DNA from: Clostridia bacterium
GTDB taxonomy: Bacteria; Bacillota; Clostridia; Christensenellales; CAG-314
Direction of reading: 5' to 3'
DNA length: 46,632 nt
Assembly: GCA_900769665.1 (NCBI GenBank)
Contig: CAAGHL010000073.1
Span: 1-46,632, forward strand
The notes beneath the pieces are model-generated. The model did not search any database, was not told the origin of the DNA, and worked only from the letters and a program-made list of their open reading frames with translations. This document shows, one piece after another, positions 18,338 to 26,555 of the stretch; positions within the stretch are counted from its first letter, which is position 1, and each line of letters opens with the position of its first letter. Made by a program: the position numbers and the translations under genes.

Positions 18338-18367
18338 GTCGTTGTGAAAAATTTTCGTTTGTACGCA

Positions 18368-21300
18368 CTAAGCGGCTTGTTGTTCCGTTTCTTGCGTTTG
18401 TTCCGTCATGGTGACGGAGATCGTTGTCTTGCCGTCCTCGCCCTCGGTGAAGGTGAACTCTACCTTGTAGGTCACGCCCTTTACCGTCATGGTGAAGCTG
18501 CCGTCTTCGTTCTTGGTGCAGTTGGTGGGTACTGTGGAGGTTTCTTCGTCCTTGAATTGCACTCCGACAATCTCCACCACGGTGTTGTTGCCGTCGTACC
18601 AAGCGTACACTGTGTCGCCGTTTGCCGTTTTCACAATCAACGCAACTTGGTGATCCACCGTTGCTCCGTTGATGTTGCCGTTGTCATCTCTTGTCACCTT
18701 GACGATGTAGCGAGATTCCTCGGAAAGCTTACCGCCGACAAACACGAAGTTGAAGAAGGTAAACGTATCTTCGTCCTCTTGGTCGAAGGGGAAGCTGCCC
18801 ACAAGCGTTCCGTTGTACTTGAGTGCCGGGTGGAAGGCTTCGCCTGCCTTGTAGTAGACGTCGTTGCCCTCTTCGTCGGTACCCTTGACGATGTTAAACT
18901 CGGTGTAAACCAACTCTTCGTTGTACAGTTCGGTGTTGTTTGCTTCGTCCAAGACAACCTTGCTTGTAACCTTGGTAAGGCTGTAGATACGGTATGCGTA
19001 TGCGTTGCTTGCCGTATCGGGAGGCATCAGAAAGAAGGTCATGTGGTAGGTTTCACCGTCAACGACAAACTCGGAAACATATGCGTGACCGTAGTTGTTG
19101 ACGTAGTATCCTGCCGAGGACAGCGTGCCGTTGCTAAACACAAACGGAGCGTTGCCGTTGCTACCCTTGATGTAGTTGAATGCGCCTGCCAACGTGTAGT
19201 TGATGTTGTTGCCGTCCGTTTCGCCTACAATACTCAACATACCGTTGAGGCTAGAAAGCATGGACGCCGCATTGGAACCGAAGTAGGACAGGTAGTACAG
19301 GTACATGTAGTTGTACGCCGTCAAACCGATCTTGAAGTCGGTTGCTACAAAGGAGAATGTCTTTTTGTCGTAGTCGATTGCAATGTCGAAGTTACGTGTG
19401 AAGTTGTATCTTTCGCCGCCGTTGACAAGTCCGCTTACCGCGTCTGCAAGGTAAACGTAGGGGTTGCCTGCGTCGTCGTAGCTAAGACCGATGTAGTACT
19501 TGGTCGTCTTGCCTTCTTCTTCGCCCTCTGCGGGAGCCGCAGTAACGGTTGCTTCCACTGTGAATGTTGCGCCGCCGTCGGGTTGGAACTCCATCGTGTA
19601 GCCGTGTTCGCTGTCGGTAAATGTGATGTGTTGTTCGTCGAAGTAAGTGTAGGTGCGTTCGTTGCCGTCTGCGCCGTAGACAATCTTACGTACGGGGGTT
19701 GCTCCCGTTTCGTCGATTTGGATTTCGATCTTGCCCACAATGTAGCCGTAGCCGTTGGTGCCTTCTTCGTCAACGTTGTCGGCAGCCTTGTATGTCTTGG
19801 CATTGCCGTCGGCATCGATGACGTAGTACATGGTTTCGGAGTTGTTGATAAGTACCGAACCCGTTGCGTAGAACACTACCGAAGCGAAGTCGGAGGAGTA
19901 GAACGTCATGCTTGTACCCGTATCCACGATTTGGCTACCGTCGATTGTGTACAATGCCGCAAAGGAGGAGCTACTGTCGATGAAGTAGAACAGGTTGTCG
20001 TCGATACGGAAGTAGTAACCGTCGTAACGCACGCCGTAGGAGTTGAATCTGGTAGCGTTGCCTGCGTTGTCCAACACCAATACGGACAAATCCTTTTGGT
20101 TGATGTAGGAGCCTGCAATGCTGTCCATGATGAGGGAGTATGCAGGGTACACCTTGCCGCCGAGAGATACGTTGCCGATCTTACCTACGTACAATTCCTT
20201 GCCGTCCGTGCCGAACACGGTGAAGTAGTCACCTTCTTTGGTGTAGGTAGCGTTGAGCGTGCTGTTGCCGTCCTTGTCGGCGATTACAGCCTTGCCTTGT
20301 CCGTCAAACTTGATGGTCTTGCCGTAAGGCACGCCGTTTTTGAAGATGTTGTATGTTCCGCTTTCCGCACCGCGGATAGCAAAGTTGTTGCCCTTGAGGT
20401 CGAGGAATGTTTCCACGTCGTCTACAAGCATGTAGATTGCTTTGCCGTTTTCTTCCAATACGCCGTCAAGCACTACGTAGTAGCTGTAGCTGGACTTGCC
20501 GCTAGCGTCGGTGTACTTTGCCATGTGGGTTGCGCCGTTGGTTTCCAACGTGCCGCCGTTGTCGTCGGTGTAGGTCTTGTCCTCTGCGCAAATGCGGAAG
20601 TACTTGTTGTTGAGCGTGAAGTCGAAGGTTTTGCTGTTGTCGAGTGCGGTAAAGGTGTACACTACCGCTTTGTACTCGTCATTGCCGAAAGCAACGACTT
20701 CCTTGCCTTCGCCGAACGTGCCCTTGACGGATGTTTCGCCGTCGGTGAAGATCAACACCAACTTGCCGTTGTGCAATTCGTCGGTCATTTGCAAAGTACT
20801 GCTGTCGTCTGTGCCGTCGTCGTCCTTCAGTTGCGTGTAGCCGCCGAAGTTGATTGTGCTGTCAGCCGCAAAGTAGTTGAAGTAGTACGTCGAGCCGGAC
20901 GAGGACAGGTAGAACTTGAATGTGATCGTTTTGTCGTCGGACGTAAATGTGTACAGGTACACTTCCATACCGGGGTACTGCAATGTTGCTTGCGTGAAGT
21001 AACCGTGGTAGTTGGTGGTTTTCTTGGAGGTAGCGTCGGTCACGGAGTACACCGCTTCCGTCTTGCCTTCTTCGATTTCCTTCCAAGTTACCGTCATCGT
21101 GGTATTGCGGTCGGCTTTGCCGTCGGCTCTCTTGTACATTACAAGCGGAGCGTTTTGCAATACGTAGAATCTTTGTCCGTCGGCTTCGTCGTAGGAAAGG
21201 TAAACGCCCGTTTGACCGTCGGTCAATACGTAGTAGGTCGTTTTTTCGTTCATCAATCCGCAGAAAACTTTTCCTTCCTGATCGATGTAGATACCGAACA

Positions 21301-23569
21301 CCGAAGCCGTGATAAGTTCGGAAGTTTCGCCCGTACCCTTGGTGATATAACGTTGGTAAACATTGTTTACGTCCTCACCGTCGGTGTAGCCTAGTGCAAA
21401 GCACAATGACAAACCGTTGTAGTCGCTGTAGGCAAATTCCATTGCCGTATGCTTGAAATTGACGGTGTTTGTGTTGTCCGTCGGGGTGTAGATGTAGGAG
21501 TACTCGTTGGCTTGCGCCTCGTAGGTACCTTCGGAAGTCTTGGTGAGTACCTTGTTGATGTACTCGTAGGTAGCGGCGTTGCCGTTGCCGTCCACAATGA
21601 TATAGCTGTCGGTAAGTTTTCCGTCGTTGTCTACCAAACGTCTTTCGGTGTAGGTTGCGCCCTTTTCCTCAAACCAAGGGATAGGCACACCCCCGGGAGC
21701 GGCTACGCCACTGCTGTTTCTAAAGTAATCCATGTACACAACGTACACGCGCGTTTCGCCGTCTTCGGCAGTCACCGTCACAATCGTGCGGTGCACCGTA
21801 GTACCGTTAAGCACGTCGTACAATATGGAATCCGCACTGTAATAAGTACCGGTAAATGTTTCTGTCTTGTTTTTGTAAACCGCAGTTGCACAACCGTCCA
21901 AAACAAGAGTAACGCTATTGTCGGTACTGAGTGTATATGTTTTGTCCAACTCCGCCGTGTAGAAGTCGTAACCGATATGGCCGTTGTATTCCTTTACCTT
22001 GAGCGCAATACTCTCCTGCGTGGAATCCAAAGTGATTACGCCGTATTTGTCCACCGTGTAGTTGTAGTTTGCAGATTGTTCCTTCATCTTTACAACCGCC
22101 GTGCCGAAACCGTCGAATGTGATTGCAGGGTAGTACACGCCGCGACGAGTGATTTCGCCGTAGTTGTATTCCTCACCGCGGATACGGAAGGCAAGTTTGC
22201 CTTGGTATGTACCGATGATAAAGGTGAAGGAGGTCACTTTCGACTCGCCCACTTCGCCCTCGAAGGTAGCCACGTACATGCCCGTTTCGTCGATGATGTA
22301 CTTGCCTAATACCGTTTGACCGTTTTTGCGATCGTAGTACTTGATACCGTCAAGGTCATCCAGCGCAATGGTGATGTCGGTGTTGAGCCCCGTCAAACCG
22401 TTGAGTAAGCTATAGCTGTTGGCACGAGAAGCGTAGTAGATAAACTTTTCGCCGTCGATTCTCGCACGTACCTTGAAGTCTTTCGCTTGGTTTTCAAAAA
22501 TGTAGAAGTTGTAACGAGAGTTGTACGTACCTTCGATTTTTACGCCACCGCGCAAAAGAATTGCGGTATTGTCGGCGTCGTGCTTCAAGAAGATGTAGTC
22601 TTCGCCCGAGAACATATCCTTGTAGCCTGCTTCCCACACGGGGTACAGCGAAATGTCGGAGGTAAGCTCGTAATCTGCGCCGATGATGTCGGAGTAGGTT
22701 GCACCTTGTTTGGTTGCCCAACCGAGCATCAGGTAGCCTTCGCTTGCGTATTCCGTTTTCGGCAGGAAGTCTGCGCCGTAAGCGTAGTTGTTTTCGCTGA
22801 CAAGTTCCGGTGCGCCGCCGTTAGGCAAAGTTTTGTACACCGACACTTTGTAGGTTTGACGATCGTAGTAGACGGTAAATACGTTTTTGCTTTCGTCTTC
22901 GGAAATTTCCTTTTCTTCGGGGGTTTCACGCATAGTGAAGCCGGAAATTCTGATGTTGGGTGCGTACGGTTCGTCTACATATGCGTAGCCTTCGGAGTAG
23001 TTTTCAAGGTAGCTGTATTCGCCGCTGACGTCGGGTTTTTCCATATACACGTGTACCGTGTACTTTGCCATGTAGCGTGCGGAAAGGGTCATACTGCCCT
23101 TGGTTGCAACGTCCTTGTCGGTGATTTGCGTGTCGCCGTCAAACCATCCGCCAAACTTCAACGAGCCTTTGGTAGGCGTGTAGTCGGCAAGCGCTTGCAA
23201 AATGTTGTCGCCTTGCTTGATTTGTACGGAAGTGCCCTTTATCGTGCCGCCTTCCGGTTGCAACGTAATTGTGCACACTTCCGCCCACTTTGCGTAGTAG
23301 GTGGTTTCTTCGCCGAACACAGCGCTTTCAACCGCCGAGCCGGAGAAGTCTTCCGAGGTATACCAACCGTCAAAGAGGTAGCCCTCTCTTGTCACTTCGG
23401 GAAACTTGACCGCTTCGCCCTTTTTGCCGGAAACGGTCACCTTTTGTCCGTCGTAGGTGACAAAGTAGTTGTTTACGCTGTCGCCGTTACAAGCGACAAG
23501 AGCGAGGCATGCCACCGCAAATACGGCTACAAGCACCACTACCGAAAACAATCTTTTAGTCTTATTCAT
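18368..23569 (-). CDS. Very large repeat-rich surface lipoprotein
   Basis: This encodes 1,733 residues with a lipoprotein signal (lipobox LVAC, Cys27). Near the N terminus there are two or more InlB B-type repeats (YLFDGWYTSEDFSG, LKFGGWFDGD, LMLGWATKQG). The rest is beta-rich and recurrently shows a short motif of the type hydrophobic-x-hydrophobic-D-G-x-G-x-A (for example ITFDGFGTAV, IIVDGNGNAAT, IKFDGQGKAV, VLDNAGNAT, VIDADGNAKT). Each is followed by Tyr/Gly-rich strands, which suggests many small lipocalin-like or beta-sandwich modules. No catalytic motif or C-terminal anchor was seen. The tail is Thr/Gln/Glu-rich. AGGAGG lies 11 bases upstream of the ATG. The gene follows the LRR lipoprotein after 97 bases that contain a hairpin. 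Confidence 0.85.
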   Translation of the reverse strand: MNKTKRLFSVVVLVAVFAVACLALVACNGDSVNNYFVTYDGQKVTVSGKKGEAVKFPEVTREGYLFDGWYTSEDFSGSAVESAVFGEETTYYAKWAEVCTITLQPEGGTIKGTSVQIKQGDNILQALADYTPTKGSLKFGGWFDGDTQITDKDVATKGSMTLSARYMAKYTVHVYMEKPDVSGEYSYLENYSEGYAYVDEPYAPNIRISGFTMRETPEEKEISEDESKNVFTVYYDRQTYKVSVYKTLPNGGAPELVSENNYAYGADFLPKTEYASEGYLMLGWATKQGATYSDIIGADYELTSDISLYPVWEAGYKDMFSGEDYIFLKHDADNTAILLRGGVKIEGTYNSRYNFYIFENQAKDFKVRARIDGEKFIYYASRANSYSLLNGLTGLNTDITIALDDLDGIKYYDRKNGQTVLGKYIIDETGMYVATFEGEVGESKVTSFTFIIGTYQGKLAFRIRGEEYNYGEITRRGVYYPAITFDGFGTAVVKMKEQSANYNYTVDKYGVITLDSTQESIALKVKEYNGHIGYDFYTAELDKTYTLSTDNSVTLVLDGCATAVYKNKTETFTGTYYSADSILYDVLNGTTVHRTIVTVTAEDGETRVYVVYMDYFRNSSGVAAPGGVPIPWFEEKGATYTERRLVDNDGKLTDSYIIVDGNGNAATYEYINKVLTKTSEGTYEAQANEYSYIYTPTDNTNTVNFKHTAMEFAYSDYNGLSLCFALGYTDGEDVNNVYQRYITKGTGETSELITASVFGIYIDQEGKVFCGLMNEKTTYYVLTDGQTGVYLSYDEADGQRFYVLQNAPLVMYKRADGKADRNTTMTVTWKEIEEGKTEAVYSVTDATSKKTTNYHGYFTQATLQYPGMEVYLYTFTSDDKTITFKFYLSSSGSTYYFNYFAADSTINFGGYTQLKDDDGTDDSSTLQMTDELHNGKLVLIFTDGETSVKGTFGEGKEVVAFGNDEYKAVVYTFTALDNSKTFDFTLNNKYFRICAEDKTYTDDNGGTLETNGATHMAKYTDASGKSSYSYYVVLDGVLEENGKAIYMLVDDVETFLDLKGNNFAIRGAESGTYNIFKNGVPYGKTIKFDGQGKAVIADKDGNSTLNATYTKEGDYFTVFGTDGKELYVGKIGNVSLGGKVYPAYSLIMDSIAGSYINQKDLSVLVLDNAGNATRFNSYGVRYDGYYFRIDDNLFYFIDSSSSFAALYTIDGSQIVDTGTSMTFYSSDFASVVFYATGSVLINNSETMYYVIDADGNAKTYKAADNVDEEGTNGYGYIVGKIEIQIDETGATPVRKIVYGADGNERTYTYFDEQHITFTDSEHGYTMEFQPDGGATFTVEATVTAAPAEGEEEGKTTKYYIGLSYDDAGNPYVYLADAVSGLVNGGERYNFTRNFDIAIDYDKKTFSFVATDFKIGLTAYNYMYLYYLSYFGSNAASMLSSLNGMLSIVGETDGNNINYTLAGAFNYIKGSNGNAPFVFSNGTLSSAGYYVNNYGHAYVSEFVVDGETYHMTFFLMPPDTASNAYAYRIYSLTKVTSKVVLDEANNTELYNEELVYTEFNIVKGTDEEGNDVYYKAGEAFHPALKYNGTLVGSFPFDQEDEDTFTFFNFVFVGGKLSEESRYIVKVTRDDNGNINGATVDHQVALIVKTANGDTVYAWYDGNNTVVEIVGVQFKDEETSTVPTNCTKNEDGSFTMTVKGVTYKVEFTFTEGEDGKTTISVTMTEQTQETEQQAA

Positions 23570-23605
23570 CGTGTTACTGCCCTCCTAGGGAAACTGTCTT
23601 TAGTT

Positions 23606-23634
23606 GCGCCGTCACGTGTTCCGACGTGGGGCGT
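23606..23634 (-). other. Intercistronic hairpin
   Basis: An imperfect stem-loop lies in the 97-base spacer between the two large lipoprotein genes. The inner CACGT/ACGTG stem (23613-23617 with 23624-23628) is extended by GCGCC/GGCGT across a small bulge. No U run follows on the minus strand, so it is not a clear terminator. Confidence 0.4.
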
Positions 23635-23666
23635 AGCTTTTGCCGAAGGTCAAATTCGGCGTGCGA

Positions 23667-26516
23667 TTAGTCGATTTTGTTCCATATCGCAATCAATTCG
23701 GTATCGTCGGGTACATCTGCCAATTGGCTTGTTTTGTACACTACGGGTTCCTCGCCCGTCGTCGTCCATCCGCCGAACTCGTAACCTTGTCGGGTGGGGT
23801 CGGAGTACTTGGACGTAACGTCGGAAGAGTCGTCTTTTACCGAGTTGAAATTGAGCAAAGTTTGTTTGTTTTTGACAAAGGAAACGACGTACGTGCCGCT
23901 GTCGTCGGTGGTAAACTCGCAACCGAGTACCGCAGGGCGATATGCCGAGTTCCAACGAGCGTTCCAACCGTCGTGGACTTGATCGGCTTGTACGTACACC
24001 GTCAGCGACGTGTTGCCGTTGAAGGCATGTGCGCCGACGTAGGTTACGTTGTCGGGGATAACGATGTTTTTCAGCGAGCAACGGAAGAATGCGTAGTCGC
24101 CAACCGAAGTAAGGCTTTGCGGCAAGCGGATACTTGTCAGTCCGTCGCAACGGTAAAACGCGTAGTTGTCGATTGTTTGCACGCCTTCCATCGTTACGGA
24201 AGTAAGTGCCGAGCACTTGTAGAAGGTACGTTCCGCAATTGTTTTCAACGTTTCAGGGAGTACGATTCGTTCCAGCGAAGTGCAGGAAGCAAACGCACCG
24301 CTACCCAATGTTTGCAACGAAGTGCCAAGGTCGACGCGTGTAAGCGAAGTACATCTTGCAAACGCACTGTTGCCTATTGTCGTTACGCCGTTAGGAAGTA
24401 TGATACGTTCCAATTTGGAAACGCCGCCGAACGCATAGTTGCCGATTGTCTTCAGTTTGGGGTTGGAGCCCTCGAAGTTGACTTCGGTGATAAACTCGCA
24501 ACCGTAAAACGCGTAGTCGCCTATGCTTTCCACATCTTCGGCAATGTTTGCCACCATCAGTCCGCTCTTGTAAAACGCCGAGCGACCGATACGCTTGATT
24601 GTGAGCGGCACGGACACTTCGTACAACGCCGTGCACTTGTAAAATGCGTAATCGGGGATTTCTTCCAACTCGCAGAACAAACTGATGTTGACTATTTGCA
24701 AGGCGGAGCATTGCGCAAACGCCGCCATACCGATGTATTTGACGCTTTCGGGGATGGTAACGGTTGTAATGAGGTTCTTTTTGTAAAAGGCGTAGTTGGA
24801 TATACCGACGGTGCCTTCCTTGACGTAGACGGGACGTTGTTCGTTATCGTCGGCGGCAACCTTGTACCCTACAAGCCACTTGCCTACGTAGATTTCGGGG
24901 GTAGTAGACTTTGTCCAAAAGCCGCTGTTCAAAAATGCGTACGTACCTATGCTCTTGACGGTAGACGGCAAGGTGAAATTATCGTAGTAGAGTTTCGCGT
25001 AAGTGGGGTTGCCGAAGTCGGTGCAATCGCCGAATGCGTAGTTGTCGATTTTTTCCAACTTGGTGCCTAGGTTGATACGATTGCGTCCCAGTTGCGGACA
25101 CGCACGGAATGCGCTTTCGCCAATCTCCTTGACGTTTGCGCCGAGGTCGATACGGCGAAGTGTTTTACAACTACGGAATGCGCTTTTGCCGATGTACACC
25201 ACGCTGTCCGGCAGGAAGATTTCGCTGTAACCGCGACCGGAGAATGCGTAATCGGCAATACCTATCGTGCCGTCGCGCACAATTTTGTTCACACCTGCTT
25301 CCGCTTGGATGTCGCTGACGTTCTTTTCGGTGTCGAACGCCCAATTGCCTACGTAGTACACGCCGTTGACCGACGAGGCGAACATATTGCTGTTTTTGAA
25401 AGCTTCTTGCCCGATAGATGTAATGCCGCTACCCAGCGTGACGTTAGACAATGATTTGCAATCGTAAAACGCCGAATCGGATATTGTCGTTACGGAGTCG
25501 GGGATTGTGACGGAAACAATGCTTTCGCACTTGTTAAAGGCTTTTTCGCCGATAACTTGCAAGCCGTCGTTGAGGTTGACCGTTTTGAGATTGCTTGCCG
25601 AAGCAAACGCCGACGTACCGATACTCAACACGCCCTTGCCGAGCGTAACTTCGGTAAGCGCCTCGCAGTAGCTGAATGCGCTTTGCCCGATGTAGGTTAC
25701 CGTGTCGGGAAACTCGATGGAAGCCAGTTGCGTACATTGCATAAAGGCTTCGCTACCGATTGTGGTTGTGTTTGCGCCGAGGCGAATACTCTTGAGGTGG
25801 CGGCAGTAACGGAAGGTGTAGTTGCCGATTTCCGTCACGCTGTCGGGCAGTGCGATTTCTTCCAATGCGCTACAACTTTGGAAAGCGTAGTCGCCGATGG
25901 ACTGCACGTTGCCATCGAAGTTGACCGATTTGAGGTTGGAGCAACCGGTGAAAGCGTATCTGCCGATTGTCTTGATGTTGGAACTAACGGTGATGCTTGT
26001 CAGTGCGCTTTTGCCGTAGAAGGCTCTGTCGGCAATGGACGTGACGGGTTTGCCCCTGTATTCGTCGCCGATTACCACGTCGCCGCGCGCCGTGCCGATG
26101 CCTGTAACGACGTACTCGGTGTTGGCGTTGGTAAGGGTGTACTCCAATCCGCTGGAAGCCGCCATTGTGTAGTTGAGCGGCTCCGACCAATCGGATGCGA
26201 GGTATGTGCCCTTGGCGTCAAGTGCCTTTACCTTGAACACGTAGTCGCCGCCGTCGATGTTCAACAGCGAGTAGTACGTTTTTGCAATGTTTACGGTACG
26301 TTCGCTTTCCGTCTTGCCGTCCGCACCCTTGGTAGCTATACTTACCTTGTAGTAGGTTGCGTCGGGGACCTCATTCCAGCTGAGCAACGGCACCGACTTG
26401 CTGTCGTCCACCGCTAATCCCGTAGGGCGCGCCAGCGTCATGCCCGAGCAACCTGCCACAAACACGACGACCAGCATCACCGCCACTAATATTGGAATTT
26501 GCTTTAATACTTTCAT
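23667..26516 (-). CDS. BspA-type LRR surface lipoprotein, 949 residues
   Basis: The order is a lipoprotein signal (lipobox VAGC, Cys23), a fibronectin-III-like domain (about 27-125, with SWNEVPDATYYKVSI), about 30 LRR_5 units (about 130-850; cores such as CSNLKSVNF, CSALEEIALPDSV, IGDYAFYGC) and one C-terminal InlB-type repeat (about 870-949, with RQGYEFGGWTT and ELIAIWNKID). BspA-like proteins bind host or bacterial surface partners, and the ligand here is unknown. A GGAG site lies 5 bases before the ATG. It starts 39 bases after the two-VWA membrane protein gene, so it is probably in the same operon. Confidence 0.92.
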   Translation of the reverse strand: MKVLKQIPILVAVMLVVVFVAGCSGMTLARPTGLAVDDSKSVPLLSWNEVPDATYYKVSIATKGADGKTESERTVNIAKTYYSLLNIDGGDYVFKVKALDAKGTYLASDWSEPLNYTMAASSGLEYTLTNANTEYVVTGIGTARGDVVIGDEYRGKPVTSIADRAFYGKSALTSITVSSNIKTIGRYAFTGCSNLKSVNFDGNVQSIGDYAFQSCSALEEIALPDSVTEIGNYTFRYCRHLKSIRLGANTTTIGSEAFMQCTQLASIEFPDTVTYIGQSAFSYCEALTEVTLGKGVLSIGTSAFASASNLKTVNLNDGLQVIGEKAFNKCESIVSVTIPDSVTTISDSAFYDCKSLSNVTLGSGITSIGQEAFKNSNMFASSVNGVYYVGNWAFDTEKNVSDIQAEAGVNKIVRDGTIGIADYAFSGRGYSEIFLPDSVVYIGKSAFRSCKTLRRIDLGANVKEIGESAFRACPQLGRNRINLGTKLEKIDNYAFGDCTDFGNPTYAKLYYDNFTLPSTVKSIGTYAFLNSGFWTKSTTPEIYVGKWLVGYKVAADDNEQRPVYVKEGTVGISNYAFYKKNLITTVTIPESVKYIGMAAFAQCSALQIVNISLFCELEEIPDYAFYKCTALYEVSVPLTIKRIGRSAFYKSGLMVANIAEDVESIGDYAFYGCEFITEVNFEGSNPKLKTIGNYAFGGVSKLERIILPNGVTTIGNSAFARCTSLTRVDLGTSLQTLGSGAFASCTSLERIVLPETLKTIAERTFYKCSALTSVTMEGVQTIDNYAFYRCDGLTSIRLPQSLTSVGDYAFFRCSLKNIVIPDNVTYVGAHAFNGNTSLTVYVQADQVHDGWNARWNSAYRPAVLGCEFTTDDSGTYVVSFVKNKQTLLNFNSVKDDSSDVTSKYSDPTRQGYEFGGWTTTGEEPVVYKTSQLADVPDDTELIAIWNKID
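23969..26129 (-). repeat. BspA-type LRR array of the 949-residue lipoprotein
   Basis: Tandem units of about 23 residues follow the pattern AFxxCxxLxxVxLPxxVxxIGxxAF. The unit count of roughly 30 comes from the array length and is approximate. Confidence 0.85.
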
Positions 26517-26555
26517 AAAAACTCCGTTTTTGACGCTCGTAGTGACGCGTCGCTA

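Noticed and set aside
18158..21394. Very long plus-strand open frame (over 1,000 codons) opposite the 1,733-residue lipoprotein gene
   Set aside because: Its translation is Val/Cys/Arg/His-rich with no domain. It arises because the minus-strand gene rarely uses TTA, CTA and TCA codons, whose complements are stops. The same holds for the long frames at 13243-16152, 10303-12570, 7286-8965 and 42042-43793.
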